This document shows, in pieces, positions 24,191 to 36,565 of a stretch of 64,000 nucleotides of DNA. The notes below the pieces were generated by a model, which saw only the letters and a list, made by a program, of their open reading frames with translations, was not told where the DNA came from and searched no databases. Location of the stretch: assembly GCA_028023455.1 (NCBI GenBank), contig JAQFVV010000113.1:126001-190000 (forward strand), written 5' to 3'. The DNA comes from Epiperipatus broadwayi. Its lineage: Eukaryota > Onychophora > Udeonychophora > Euonychophora > Peripatidae. Each line of letters starts with the position of its first letter. Position 1 is the stretch's first letter. Both the position numbers and the translations under genes were made by a program.

Positions 24191-24589
24191 AATTTATATA
24201 TTTCTAAATGTGCTGCCCTGTTTAGAATTATGTAGTTTATATTAACCACCAATCTCATTCATTTACTTAATACAATCAAGGATCAAAATGTAAAGACTCA
24301 TATGTGAATCAAATTGTATTCTCTAATATATATTTAAAACAACAAACTTTTTAGTTAAGAGTAGGAAGGTCATAATATTATCAGATCCTTTATCAAATTG
24401 TTTATTAAACATTAGAAGATAAATTATTATCTTCAATATTATTACTTTTTATCTCAAAAGACTGTGATTTTATTATTGTTGTTTATAAACATGCCATCAT
24501 AAGATTTTAAATGATATGGATGGTTGAAATGTTGGAGAGTGGAGAAGATTAAAGCTTGAAGATTTGCGACTTTAGTATAAACTGAGCAT

Positions 24590-24785
24590 TGATTATATAT
24601 GTGTGTGGGAGATGATGATTTGGACCAACTGATAAGTGCTGGTTCATCACAAAATATTATATTGGAAATCATTTATTTTTTTCACATGTATGTGATTATA
24701 TATATATATATCAGTTTTATAAGATGAAGTGGATGACTGAAAAGAGCTTGAAAGTCTGAATTCAAATCCCCTCTAATTAATTTTT
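24590..24785 (+). repeat. Family C repeat copy with decayed hammerhead
   Basis: Sense-strand copy. The hammerhead region at 24,625-24,665 retains CCAA / TTGG stem I, but the core is CTGATAA and GAA is lost. Downstream there is a GTTCAAAT-like B-box-resembling motif ('gaattcaaatcccc') and a T-rich run. Confidence 0.6.
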
Positions 24786-24789
24786 TTTT

Positions 24790-26680
24790 TTTTTATAAAT
24801 GATAAAAGTTTAATTTTTATAGCATTTATAGTAATTGTTTTAATATTTAACATTATTTTTTTGTATTCACTTTTTATTAAATAGTAATTTCGTATTGGTG
24901 AATTGGTTGATAGGTTATGCAATATTTAAGAACCCAAATGACTGGCTGAACATAGTACTTCATCAAATTGATATTTCTTTTTTTATTTTGTTCAGGTGAG
25001 AATTATTCTTAGAAACTATCTCTGAATCAGCCATTTTGTGCCAAACTGCATGTAGTGCCTTTTTTAAAAATATTTTTTTTTGCAATTGACTTTGTCTATT
25101 AAAATCAGTATTTTCTATTTCAGTAATAAGGGGTTTCCAAAGAGTAGAATTTTTAATTACGTAAAAAACAATTTTTCTGTTAAAATTATTTATAAAAGCA
25201 ATATGATATCAATTTCATCATGAGCTTTCTCTATTTTCATTTTTAAAAATCAAATACTAGTATTACTTCAGATAGTTTTTGCAATGAATTATTTTCCTTC
25301 TTCATTTCCAAATATAGTTTATGCTGTTTAGAGAACTAAGGGAATGTATTTCTTGAAAACTATAGATCATTAATATGGATCACAATAATAAGAGTAATTA
25401 ATTGATATTAGACGGATATTGGCTGAAAAATGATTTTGATTTCAATAAATATCCTGCTAGAAATGCTTTCTTTTAGCAATAGATTTCTATGACTAAAAGT
25501 CCATTGCACAGCTATTGAGTGTTCAATGATTACGTCGAGCATACAGAAATGAGACATAAGAACTCTATTGGTGGAAAATAAATGCACCGGAAATCTTTCA
25601 TTTAAGAATGCTCTGTAATATTCTAAAAATATGACAGCAAGACCAAAAAAACAATCAATAAGTTTTTCAGCCTGCTGCATGTGATATTGACTCTACTGTT
25701 GTAGAAACTCAACTTAGATAATGTTTGGTTTGTGGAATAAGTAAATAATAGTAAACTCATTAAAAAAAACTAATAAACATGAATATGGCTTTTATGGGTG
25801 AGGCAGCCTCCATTTTCATTATAAAAAATATTTCAAAACTTCTTTGAAGATATACCGCAATGAAGAGCTACAATTAAAAAGAATTGAAATCATTCAGAAA
25901 GTAATGTTTGCAGCGACATATGTTGCAAATTAGCACCTAAAGATAACAAATAAACAGATTTTGGGATCAGTAAGTCATGTTTGTTAACAAAACAGGCAAA
26001 GCTCTCCATACAGTAATGTCATGTGATATTTGTTAACATTGTTGCGTTTGACAGATTAGTTAATCTTCAAACAAAACTCATTTTATTTTATTTTTGACAT
26101 TTTTTTTCTAGCCATATTTATTTTCGAACAATGGCTAACGATGATAATATATCAGGTTCTTTCATTAGTTACTTTTCTAATTTCATTTACGATTTTTTTG
26201 ACTGAGAGTAATCGTGCAATATTTGATTTTATTAATTAAAGAATATATATCTGAATTAATTTATATTATAACCTTGAATATAAAAATATTGCGTATAAAA
26301 TTTTCGTTATTGGATACAGTTTCTCTTTCAAACTATTTAATGAAACTGTATATATTTTTTGTTAGATATAAGAAAAAATAAACTCGTAAAATATTCTAAA
26401 CAACTGTAACAGATATAATTTTCAATAGCTCGAGGTTTCGCTTCAAGTGACGTCTAGAAAATATGTCAATATTTAGTGACTGACGCACAAAATCATTTAA
26501 AATTTCAATAAGCATTTACAATTAAGATTTAACAACTTTTTAAATACATGTTTCATAATTTCTTTATATAATTGACAAAAAGAGAAGAAAATATTTTAAA
26601 GATTATTTGATAAACAAATTGTCAATAAAAAAAGAAAACATTAAATAATTTTTTTAAAAAAATGTTATGTGAAGAAAAGC
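24790..26680. other. AT-rich non-coding stretch with a family A fragment
   Basis: A family A end fragment lies at about 25,985-26,040 ('aaaacaggcaaagctctcca'). An ATG at 26,131 in the context aacaATGGCT opens a 24-codon frame (MANDDNIS...) with a possible splice donor after 'atatcag'. I do not recognise it. An 90-codon minus-strand frame (25,408-25,680) has no motif. Confidence 0.4.
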
Positions 26681-26689
26681 AAATGACAT

Positions 26690-29160
26690 ATATTATCATC
26701 ATTTCAAACAACGATCCTCTACAGTATGAATGTCTCTTCAAGTTTATTCCAATTACGCTGATCTCTAGCTTCTCTTCTCCACAACACATTAAAAAACTTC
26801 CTTATTTCATCCATTCATCTCACATGGTCTCTTTCTAGGTTATTTACAATCTTTTGGGATCCAATTTCAAACTTCAATTGAACATTTATTACTATCTTTT
26901 CTAGCAATATGTTCAGGCAAGTACAATTTCAGTCTTTTAATTTTTTCAACAATTTTAGTAGTATCTGTTTGTTCTGTCATCTATGTAATTAATTTTTGAT
27001 CTCTTCTTATTATTCCTGCATACAGCTCTCCATATTTCATTGAGTGATCTAAAGACTCTGTATTGCTTTTAAAATATTTCTGTCAGAAACCCCCCCCCCC
27101 CCAAACCTCTGATCATGGTTTCTGCTTTGGCACTTCTCAGAGAGGTGCTAGGATAGCTTCAGACTCTGTATTGCTTTTCTGTTAAGTGTCCAAGTCACAC
27201 ATTCACAAATAAGAACTTATAAAATTCATCTATTAAAAACCTACCTTTTCAAACATAGACATATTTCCATTTACATCAAAGTTTAATTATATAATTAATT
27301 TCATCTATTATGTTTTTCTCTATATTAATATGATCAAGATATTTGTATTTACTAATACCTAATTCATAATTATCAATCTTTATTTTCTTTTACTGAAAAA
27401 AAATCCATTGAACATTGCTTTAATCTTTCTTAGTATTTATCTTTAGTTCTATTCTTATACTTTCATCTGATAATTCTTGCAACATTTCCTCAAGCACTGA
27501 AGCATTATTTGCAAAAGCAACTATATCATCTTTAAAATCTACATGATTTGAATAATATATGTTTTTATTCCTTTAGCTTCCCACTTTAATTCACAAAATG
27601 TTTCTAAAATGGCTGCAAAAAAAAGGTTTAGAGAAATAGAATTATCCCATGGCGTATCTTTCTTATTTTAAACCTTTTTAGAATTTCCACGAAATCTAAT
27701 CACTGCCTTCGTCTCTTAATTAACAAAAATTTTTCAGAATGACAATATTCTGGGTCTATTTTTAAGATCCAAAACTTTAATCACCATGAAATTGCTTATT
27801 GAATAAAATGCCTTTTTATAATCTACAAATCCAAAACATAATAGCAATGTAACTTTTTTTAATATCTGGATGTGATTCATATACTAAAACCACTTGTAAA
27901 TCCAGCTTATTTTTGGAGTTGATTAGATTCCAATGTTTTATAGATAAGTTATAATTATATTGGTAAAGATTTTGTATAAATCTAATAGAAGATGGATAAA
28001 TCTGTAATATGTCTTTTATCACTTTGTTTAAATATCATTATTATATTCTTCCAATCATCTGATATACCTTTACCATTTAGGCATTTGATATATAACTTTG
28101 CCGACAATTTTTTTATTTCTTCACTTGCTTTTTTTAACATATCATTAATAAAGTCATCACTTCCTGGAGCTTTTTCTTTCATCATAGATTTAATTGCATG
28201 TTTCACTTTTTTATTCAAAATTCTGAACAAATTCAGAAGATGTAATAATTGTAAGAGATACTCATTTCATGATGCCATCACCCTTTTTAGTAATAACTTA
28301 ATCTTTTCTTCTTATTATAGATATAACTTTCTCTCCAATACCAAGATGCTGTTTTACACTTGAGACATTTTCTTTTATAGTTTTCTTTCCAATTCACTAT
28401 TATATTATATTCCTTTTTCTTAGCCTTTTATATTCCATTCTTGTTAAAGGATCATTTAAAATTTTTTTAATATTTCTTTTCCTCATTCCACTTTTCTATA
28501 CTAGCTATTTTTTTTTTTGCAGTTAATTATCTTCTTATTGGTTTTGGTCAAATTTGAACCATCTTCAAAGACTGTTAATATTTCAAAACAATTTGCAAGT
28601 TGTAATTTAAATTTATTGGAGCATTTGTCAAGATTAGAAATATTTTATTAAGGCTGTGAACTTCAAGAGTATGCGCCTGAAAAATGCAACGATAGGGATC
28701 TCTACAGGTCTTAAACACAAGCTTACGACTTTTCTTCCAAAGTTGTAAGCTTGTGTTTAATACCTGTAGAGGTGCCTATCTTCACATTTTTCAGGCACAT
28801 ACTCGAGATTCACAGCTTTAATAAAATATTACTTACGTAATGTATATGCACTTAATAAATTTATAATTACAAGATTAGAAATGTAAATTGTTAATACTAA
28901 TTTTCTTACTAGTATTCATCTCTCTAGTTTTGCATTAATATGTATCTTATGTCTGACTAATTGATAATTACTTCCTGTGTTGAATCTATTAAAAACATGA
29001 CAATCCTGAAATACATATTTTCTGATAATCAAAATATAACCCAATTCTACTACTCCATTTGGATGCTTTTATATCCATTTGTTTGGTAAACATTATCTTT
29101 AGAGGGCTGAAACATACATGTTCTGACGGAATAATTTCAAACTTTTTTTTCCAAATTTTG
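26690..29160 (-). pseudogene. RTE-type LINE, decayed, split by a family B insertion
   Basis: Minus-strand pieces occur in order: an endonuclease end (YILIIRKYVFQDC, about 29,040), an RT start (MMKEKAPGSDDFINDMLKKA with LSAKLYIKCLNGKGISDDWKN, 28,200-28,060), RHGDNSISLNLFFAAILETF (about 27,650; RTE consensus GDSISPKLF), FKDDIVAFANN (27,507-27,536; consensus FADDIVL, so the F-A-D-D motif is broken), and a 3' end with a GAT-rich tail near 26,690. Frameshifts and stops are frequent. The family B element 28,642-28,869 splits it. The plus-strand frame 27,992-28,363 is antisense. Confidence 0.85.
28642..28869. mobile_element. Family B short palindrome with 13-bp target duplication
   Basis: A 228-bp inverted repeat made of the end of the family B unit ('cctgtagaggt', 'aagcttgtgttt'). 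It is inserted in the RTE copy between CAAGATTAGAAAT at 28,629-28,641 and 28,870-28,882. The duplicated host sequence belongs to the LINE, so the insertion boundary is secure. Confidence 0.9.
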
Positions 29161-29216
29161 TTACTCCCCCCCCCCCCTGTAGTTGTAAAGTTTGTATTTT
29201 GACAAAAATAATTGTA

Positions 29217-29380
29217 TGTATGCTAAATAAAGTCATATGATACTGGATAATATTTGAAAACTACTGAAATAAATTCTGTCAGTCTCATGCTACATTATTA
29301 AACACTTAAAATAATTAAAAACAATAATAGATTGGTTGTATCTAAATAAAAAATGCTCATTTTAATGATCATGTGATTTT
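29217..29380 (+). repeat. Family D repeat, copy 2
   Basis: Direct repeat of 13,003-13,185. Non-coding. Confidence 0.75.
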
Positions 29381-30780
29381 TGACTTAAATTGCAATCATG
29401 TGATTTTTGACTTAAACTGCAATATTATTAATAACACCTGTAACAATTTTTTTTGTTCATCCATTTTAGTTTACTTTGGAAATTAAATCTTGCTATGGAA
29501 AATTTTTATTGTAAAAAACATCCCATGTAAGATTAAAATTGCAATATCCACATACTGATTCCTCATTTCTCAAATCATTTAATTTCTTAGAACTTATCAA
29601 CTTTTTAATAATAGTAAATTTATTTTTAAGCTCCATCTGAAATGTTGGTAACTATTTTAGGGTTTACTAATCTTAAAATTCTTTTTTTAAATAGGTTGTC
29701 TTTCCATTTTAATACATCAAATGCTTTTAAAAATCGATGAGGGAAAGCAGCATTACATTTTGGGCATTATTACTTAATAGAATGGATTATTGCTTAGAAG
29801 TTCACAAAAGGGACAAAGTGAGCCACATTCCATGAAATTTGATCTCTAGAATCTGCCACTCGATCATGGCACTAATTCAGACTGCGTTTGAACATTATTT
29901 TTATTATTAGATAATAAAATCAATTTCATCATGACAGTATTGGAACCTTTCCAAAACATATTTTGGATTAAGATTTTATTTTTTAAAAAAAGAATTTAAA
30001 ACAAACAGGTTGTTACTTTTTTTAAATTCAATGATCCTTTTTTGTTGTTGTTGTTTTTGGATTTTTTTTTTTTTTTACCATCCACAAACAATCAAATGGT
30101 ATTCATTAATTTGAGACACTCCTGTGCAAATTCCTTGTTGAAAGGAACAAAAACTCAAGAATCTATATTTTAAATTTTAATTTGCAGATTTGTTCTGCTT
30201 TATCAAAATTAAGATTCACTTTAACATCAATAATTATTATGAGTCTCATTCCACCTGCTATGTCCTCCATGAGATACTGAATTCATTTATTATTGAGTTC
30301 AATTAAAATGAATCTTGAAATACTTCCTGATCACAACACAACTGATGTTAGCTAGAAATTTTAGGTGAATCTCAATTGGTCAGATGAAGTGTCATGATTC
30401 TTATTAAAATAGAAATTTGTGGAGACGTCGTAATTCATGGATACTGAGCCCAATTTCATTTTTATTAATGATTAAGTGTATTCTTATTCAGAAATTCTTA
30501 AAAAAAGAATGTTTTCTGAGATAAAAGGTTTTTTCTCTGCTAAATTAATTATTGATGGTTTTTATTCAAGCTGAATAATTATTATATTGTTGAAGTGTGG
30601 AGAGAGAAAGGAAAAAAAATATCAAAATTATCTAACTAGTAAAATATTTTGCAGGTAGTTGAATAACTTCTCTAATAAGAAAAATGCTATATCCCTATTT
30701 ATGTTCTGAAAAGAATTTAAAAATATAATTATTATATGTTAAATCATAATTCACCTGATTATGTTTTTTATAAATGTATT
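29381..30780. other. AT-rich non-coding stretch, nothing recognised
   Basis: No coding similarity, RNA gene or clear repeat was recognised. Confidence 0.5.
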
Positions 30781-30905
30781 AACTAATCTCCATACTGCCA
30801 CACCTTTTCACATCAAAGAAACAGATATGATAAAAGACAAATGACCCCTAATGTGCTCTTTGTGTTGAGTCAGTACTCATCAGTTGGCCCAGACACCATC
30901 TCTGA
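30780..30905 (-). repeat. Family C repeat copy with decayed hammerhead
   Basis: The minus strand keeps GCCAA-CTGATGA at about 30,887-30,877, but the catalytic GAA and stem III palindrome are lost. Confidence 0.55.
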
Positions 30906-30924
30906 TATATATATATATATATAT

Positions 30925-31400
30925 TTATCATATGTACAGTATTTATCAATAGTAAATTGTTACATTTTGATTTACAAATACTCCACCCACAACTTTAATA
31001 CCATTCATTCCAGATAAATACAATAATGAGTATCATTAATCATTTATTAAACTAGAGACTTCTCTAGTCCAGATGTATCTTTATTCATATGATTTGAAAA
31101 GAATCTATGGTGGGGTGTTGGTTATTTAATGCATTTATAAAATGTATTACACATCAGAAAAATAAATGTAAATAACTCCATGTGTATGTGTTCAATTAAG
31201 AAACCAGATATATTAAACTTAAAGTGAGGTTTAAAGTTTAGGTCTGGCTAGAGACAATTTCTAGTTTAATAAATGGTTAGTGATAATCATTACTATATTT
31301 ACTTAGAATGAATGGTATCAATGTTATAGTTGGAATAGGTTGACACTTGTAAATCAAAATATAACAATTTACTATTGATAAATACTGTGCATATGATATA
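30925..31400. repeat. Palindrome of about 475 bp
   Basis: Arms of about 150 bp (30,925-31,075 and 31,250-31,400) are inverse copies, for example 'cagtatttatcaatagtaaa' against its complement. A third, direct copy of the right half lies at 32,115-32,580 and is interrupted by a family A insertion. Non-coding foldback or MITE-like repeat. Confidence 0.8.
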
Positions 31401-31424
31401 TATAATATCAAGTGATATAAGTAT

Positions 31425-32020
31425 AATAAACAAAATCCACTAGAATAATTCTACAAAATTAAAAATGCTTATATAACATTAAATAATAATTTCCTTTGCT
31501 ATCGCTAGCTTACGGTGTTTTCTGCCATCTTGAGTAGCAATATGTTAATATTTAAAGCTCTTTAAACTTGCACAACAATAACATTCCCACATAAATGGCC
31601 GACTTTCCGTAAATTGTGAATACTAACACAATTACACTGTTTATTCAACACATTATCTGTACTATTAATAAAATATGACTCCTTAATTTTTCTTTTTATT
31701 CAAATCATTAACCACATGCAAAACAAAAGCACTATCAAAGCAGAATTCTCCACTATGGAAAATGATTTGAAAAAAAGAAAAATTAAACTGTCATATTTTA
31801 TAAATAGTACAGTTAATGTGTTGAATAAACAGTGTAATTGTGTTAGTATTTACATGTGAACATTACTGTTGTGTGAGGTTAATGAGCTTTAAATGTTAAT
31901 TTATTACTACTCAAGATGGCGGGAAATGTGTAAGCTGGCTATAGCAAAGGAAATGATTTTTTAATTTTATATAGGCATTTTTAATTTTGTAGAATTATTC
32001 TAATGGATTTTGTTTAATAT
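31425..32020. repeat. Second palindrome of about 595 bp
   Basis: Arms of about 250 bp flank a spacer of about 100 bp near 31,700-31,795. The ends read ACAAAATCCACTAGAATAAT at left and its near-complement at right. A 42-bp end segment ('ctaatggattttgttta' plus TA repeats) is duplicated at 32,041-32,080. Nature unknown; MITE-like. Confidence 0.8.
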
Positions 32021-32156
32021 ATATATATATATATATATCTAATGGATTTTGTTTAATATATATATATATATATATATGAGAGATGGTGATCTAAGCATAT
32101 GTTGGGCCTCATTTGTATTCTATTGTGTCTTTATTCATATGATTTAAAAAGAATGT

Positions 32157-32405
32157 GTAGTGGGTGGAAGTTATTAAAACAGGCAAAACTTTCCATACAG
32201 TAGTGCCACTCAGTGCAAGCCAGAATAATAAATGAATGCCAGAAGGCTTGTGCATAAAATCTCTGTCTAGTGCCTACTCATCCAATATCCCCAGACTAGT
32301 TTCTGGCTTGTGGTCTTCATCAGTGAGGAGCCTTGGATCTGAGAGCACTGCACCTAGATCTTAGGATCATGGTGATCATGTGATTTTTAGTGGGTGGAAG
32401 TTATT
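32157..32405 (-). mobile_element. Family A insertion between 18-bp direct repeats
   Basis: Family A sequence 32,175-32,387 lies between TAGTGGGTGGAAGTTATT at 32,157-32,174 and 32,388-32,405. A paralogous uninterrupted site exists at about 31,108-31,135, so the insertion is recent relative to the duplication of the surrounding repeat. It contains the best-preserved family A hammerhead. Confidence 0.85.
32277..32343 (-). ncRNA. Hammerhead ribozyme, type I, family A (core intact, best copy)
   Basis: On the minus strand: ATCCAA (distal stem I), GGC (internal loop), TCCTCA (proximal stem I), CTGATGA (core), AGACCACAAGCCA (stem-loop II), GAA, ACTAGT (palindromic stem III), C17, TGGGGA (pairs with TCCTCA over 6 bp, one G-U), TA, TTGGAT (pairs with ATCCAA over 6 bp). 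All invariant residues are present. The internal loop in stem I opposite loop II is the arrangement that gives fast natural type I hammerheads their tertiary contact. Stem II has an A-A opposition at 10.1/11.1, which may slow it. Confidence 0.85.
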
Positions 32406-32954
32406 TAATATATTTATGAAAGGTATTACACATGGGAAAGAGAAATGTGAATAATCTTTAACTGAAGTGTAAAGCTTATATTGGACAAGAGACAATCTCT
32501 AATTATTATTGTATTGATCTAGAATGAATTGTATCAATGACTTGTAAATTAGAATATAACAATTGTGTTTTTTCTTAACTCCAGAAATCAACAAATTCTA
32601 TGGTCTATATTTAGATCAAAACAATTTCAAATGAAGACATATCAGAGATATGTCATTACTTGACATGCTATTCATTTATACATTAAAGAGAGAGAAAAAC
32701 AAATTTTGGGATTAGTTTGAGGTTAATGAAAACAGAAAAACAATACAAAGCTAATAATACAAAGTATTTCAGCATCAAAACAGAAAAAAACCCATTGTAA
32801 CACATAGCTAAAATAAAATAAGATCTAATATAGTAAAAGAGAAAGAAGAGAGCAAATTACAATAAAGATTAAAAAAGCACGAAACTTGCAAATGCTTTCA
32901 ATGATTAAAGTTACAAAATAAGATTTGGACAAAAAACAGCAAATAAGATATATA

Positions 32955-33060
32955 TATAAGTATAGGTGTTTGAACTCAGATTTTCAAGCATCCTTCAAAA
33001 CCCTATACTTACAATTAAAGCTCCTAGGTTTGTGAAGAATGCCTGGTTTTCAATTATATA
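32955..33060. repeat. Family C tail fragment
   Basis: Contains 'gtttgaactcagattttcaa', matching the tail of the 56.6 kb family C copy, flanked by TA repeats. Confidence 0.5.
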
Positions 33061-33591
33061 TATATATAACATGTAGATAAGTAAGCAATTTCGTAGATAT
33101 AGTTTTTAAAACACTTTATATGTTTAGAAACTACAGCCTTACTTTGATAAAAATGACACAAATTATATGTTTGTAAACCAAATGAAAATATCCATTACAA
33201 ATTATTATTTACATATAAAATGTTCATAATGGTATATAAATTAAAATTGAATGATACTTGAGAGAGTGAAATTATCTTTGGTTAACATTTTTAATTCCAA
33301 AATTTAATTCATAACTTTTGTTAGATTCTGGAAAATTGTTGACATGGGAAACCACTTGTAAGGCAATGGGTGCTTATCTGCATATTTTTAAAATGTAGCT
33401 TCAGTGATTCCTAATCTTATAGTTTATGACATTCAAGCATGGATACATAGAAAAACATCTTTTTCATCATCAAAGGTTTTGTTGATTTGACGTAAGTAGT
33501 TGCTTATGAAGATCCATGACAATGCACTGACCTCTTAATAATATCTGATTTTTTAGAAATGGTATTTAAATTGGTTTGGCGGTTTTGGCAA

Positions 33592-34690
33592 TTAGTCTAA
33601 CACACAAACAATATATGAAAATGAGACATAATCTCCCCTTCTTTTAAATATATTTTGTCCATATGTTAAAAAGTTTCCATATTCCTTCATTAAAAATCTT
33701 TTAAACTGAACTGTAATCAATGACTGCACTACTGTCTTCATCTCTTCAGGAGACCAAACAATTGATAGTCTGATAGGAAAAAAAATCAGGATTACAGGGA
33801 AGATGCTCCAGCATTTCAAAACAAAGTTTTTGAAAAGTGACAGCAGCATGGGAAGTGGTGTCTAGATGTACACTATCATGCACCAACACAATCCTTTGAA
33901 AGTCAGTCCACTGCATTTGTCCAAATTTTAGGTTTCAGCTCATCAGTGAGAATCTCAATGTAATGAAGACTGTTAAACCATTTTTTTAAAAAATTGTCCA
34001 ATACTGGCCCCTGAGAATCCCAGAAAACAGTAAGCATCAATTTTCCAGATAATGATTGACTTTTGAACTTTTTCTTGATCAGTGATTGAGAATGTTTTCA
34101 CTTTATATTTTGTCATTTATTCACAGGCTCTTAATGATGAATCCATGTCTCCTTACTAGTAAGATTCTTTTTTGTAGACTATCAGTCCAATTTTTTTTTT
34201 GCAAGTGTCAAACATTTCTGTTTGTGTTCTTCTGTGAGTTTTTTAATACCCATCTCACACAAACTTTTTGAAACCCAAGTCTATCATGGATTATTGCTCA
34301 GGAAGAGTCATGGCTGATTTTCAAATGATTTATCAAGCAATTTACTATTACTTGTGTATCCAACAGAATTGTTTTACATGCATGCTCAACATTATTATTG
34401 ATTGATATGGACCGATATCAAACTTTTTCTTCAAGAGTGACACACGTGCGATCTTCCTTGAAATTATCTTTCTATTCATACACACAATAAAACACTTTCT
34501 TTATATTGTGCACAAAGTATTTAATAATTATCAGCACCAGAAACATCATCAGACTATATAAATGAACTACACATGCTATTCCAAATCATAGGCAGCCATT
34601 GCTTCTTACCCTGCCATCACATTTGACCTTATATAAAATGTTCAAAACTGCACAGCAGCGACCTCATATGGAAAGTAGTAACAAGACAGT
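33592..34690 (-). pseudogene. Mariner transposase pseudogene
   Basis: Minus-strand fragments match a mariner transposase in order. A helix-turn-helix region reads INHLKISHDSS.AIIHDRLGFKK (about 34,330-34,270), then ETWIHH (about 34,150), KKFKSQSLSGKLMLTVFWDSQ (34,090-34,020), VHDS with NPDFFP (about 33,870-33,780) and a C-terminal GDYVSFSYIV (about 33,620). The catalytic Asp of the TGDETW motif is Lys here (TSKETW), and several stops and frameshifts exist. Mariners cut and paste at TA with a D,D34D transposase; this copy is inactive. I could not define terminal repeats. Shorter open frames inside (33,592-33,849 minus) are parts of this. Confidence 0.8.
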
Positions 34691-35260
34691 TTGGCAAACA
34701 GAAGTTTAATATATGCGTGGAGTATAGATAGTTTTTGACACCCTTATAAATTTAAATATTTATACCAGTAAATCTTTTTTTTCCACATTGAAGACAAAAA
34801 TAGATATTTATATAATTTTTCAGAGTAGCTATACAACTTACAAGAGATCTTATGGCTTACTCAATCGTTTGGAATTTGATTTAAATATGCTTTCTTTCTG
34901 TTGGATTTTATGATTGATTATTTGAACAACAAACACACTATGGTTTTTTTCTTCTGTTATTTTATGCAGCTATGGTTTTGCTATATAAAGGAAAACCAAC
35001 TTTTTAACAAAACAAAAATATAAGTCAAACGATTATTCTAAATTACAATATAATTTTTTTTTTTGATTAAATTTTTTCAAAATCGTAGACTGCTATTGTT
35101 CTTAAATTTTTTAAAAATGGTGTTTTCTGTTTAACTTAATTCGATTACACCCCTATTATAAACAATAGTTTCTATTAATTAAAAGTTGTAAAACTTTAGT
35201 TAAATATTCTATCTAAGAGTAAATTTATTTAAATGCAACAAAAATGTAGATAAACCACTA
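34691..35260. other. AT-rich non-coding stretch, nothing recognised
   Basis: No coding similarity or clear repeat was recognised. A mariner terminal repeat may lie near 34,720-34,740, but I could not pair it. Confidence 0.4.
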
Positions 35261-35267
35261 GCCATTA

Positions 35268-35490
35268 CATGATCACCAGTCTTTATGCTTACACAAGCTG
35301 TTTACACAGAGGCTAAACTCTCCATACAGTAGCGCTATTCAGTGTAAGCTAGAGTAATCAATGGAAGCTAGAAACTAGTCTGGGGATATTGGATGAGAAG
35401 GCAATAGATAGGAATTTTAAACTTTCCTACATCCACTGACTATTCTGGCTTGCACTGAGTGGTGCTACTGTATAGAGTTTAGCCTATGTG
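35268..35490. repeat. Family A short palindrome, hammerhead 3' half only
   Basis: Two opposed family A termini. The plus strand keeps GAA-ACTAGT-C-TGGGGATATTGGAT at about 35,366-35,392 but lacks the CTGATGA half. Flanks share 'tagata'. Confidence 0.7.
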
Positions 35491-36040
35491 GAACTAGATA
35501 GTTAATTATTTAACAGTTGGCTATATAAATCTGCTTTAATCTATCCACATATTTATATTTCTCTATCACACACACATATATACATTGCTCCATTAATATC
35601 CACATATATTTTAAAGATGAACTATTATTATATTGTTTATAAATAAATAAAATACATTTCTTATTTAAATAAGGTTTAACATATCTTAGATACAGCTTTT
35701 ATGGTAATATCACAGTAAGAATGAATAATTTACTTCTAATTTGATTTCTCAGCCTTATTTTATTTGGCTTCAATTATTTTCTTTTTTCCTGCATCATCTC
35801 TGTATATAATTAGTTGCCATCATGAAATATAATAACGAGACATTTTTACATTGATCACCCATAGTTCTGTTTTCAGAAACAAACGTGTACCTTAAGTTTT
35901 AGGTTCCTTCTTGATTTATGGCTGTCTTATCAGTTAATTAATATATATATTTTTAGTATGTCTTTTTATTATAAATATGCGACTTTTTTCGCATGCGTTA
36001 GTGAATCTATAATTATACTTAAAATAATGTGTAATAGGTC

Positions 36041-36091
36041 TGCTTAGCGCTTTCGGGAGATTTAATGTTCGAATCTCATACTCATAGCTTT
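36041..36091 (-). ncRNA. PLE hammerhead-like RNA, variant core (36 kb lineage, left)
   Basis: Minus strand: AAGCT, ATGAGTA-T, stem II GAGATT...AATCTC, two extra C, GAA, AGCGCT (palindromic stem III), A17, AGCAG. Stem II differs completely from the 50 kb element but still pairs, while the core is the same AUGANUA. Confidence 0.65.
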
Positions 36092-36149
36092 GTGAATGAA
36101 TACTGGTGTGATTTATTGTACACATATGCAAATGCGTTTGAATATTTAA

Positions 36150-36425
36150 TTAGTTAGTCCATTGTTTAGAGAGAACAAAGCATGCCTCTCTTCTATTAAT
36201 GGCACTGAGATCATTTGCTATGTAAAAAGCTTCTTTAACTTTTCTTTTGGAATCACTCTTTTCTTTACAAATTATTTGGGCAGAATTAGGTTCAAACACA
36301 TGGCCTGTAGCTGCTTGGTGGTCCCAGAATAGAGATGTTCCTTCATTTTTATTTTTAACCCTGTTGTATGCATACCTGTGTTGGTAAATTCTTGTTTTAA
36401 GGTTAGCCCAAGTCTCACGGTAGTA
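36150..36425 (-). pseudogene. PLE GIY-YIG endonuclease C-terminal fragment
   Basis: An uninterrupted minus-strand frame of 91 codons reads YYRETWANLKTRIYQH, then GHVFEPNSAQIIC, KRKVKEAFYI, SAINRREACFVLSKQWTN and a stop. It matches the GIY-YIG domain of PLE proteins: the YIG-type YYR, the catalytic Arg of TRIYQH, the Glu of KEAFYI and the Asn of INRR are all present. The GIY half and the RT are missing because the copy is truncated at the inverted junction at about 36,430. It is a different lineage from the 50 kb PLE (roughly 40% identity by eye). Confidence 0.85.
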
Positions 36426-36515
36426 AGACGCTGCTCTCTAAACAATGGACTAACTAATTAAATATTCAAACTCATTTGCTTATGTGTACAATAAATCACA
36501 ACAGTATTCATTCAC

Positions 36516-36565
36516 AAAGCTATGAGTACGAGATTCGAATATTAAATCTCGAAAGCGCTAAGCAG
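36516..36565 (+). ncRNA. PLE hammerhead-like RNA, variant core (36 kb lineage, right)
   Basis: Plus strand: AAAGCT, ATGAGTA-C, stem II GAGATT-CGAATATTA-AATCTC directly followed by GAA, AGCGCT, A17, AGCAG. Here stem II abuts GAA exactly, which fixes the register of the fold and shows one extra pyrimidine (C or T) between A9 and stem II. Confidence 0.7.

Noticed and set aside
25408-25680. 90-codon minus-strand frame starting MQQAEKL
   Set aside because: No motif, no context and no second line of evidence; likely chance.
27992-28363. 123-codon plus-strand open frame
   Set aside because: It is antisense to the RT region of an RTE LINE whose minus-strand translation (APGSDDFINDML) is clearly the real coding strand.
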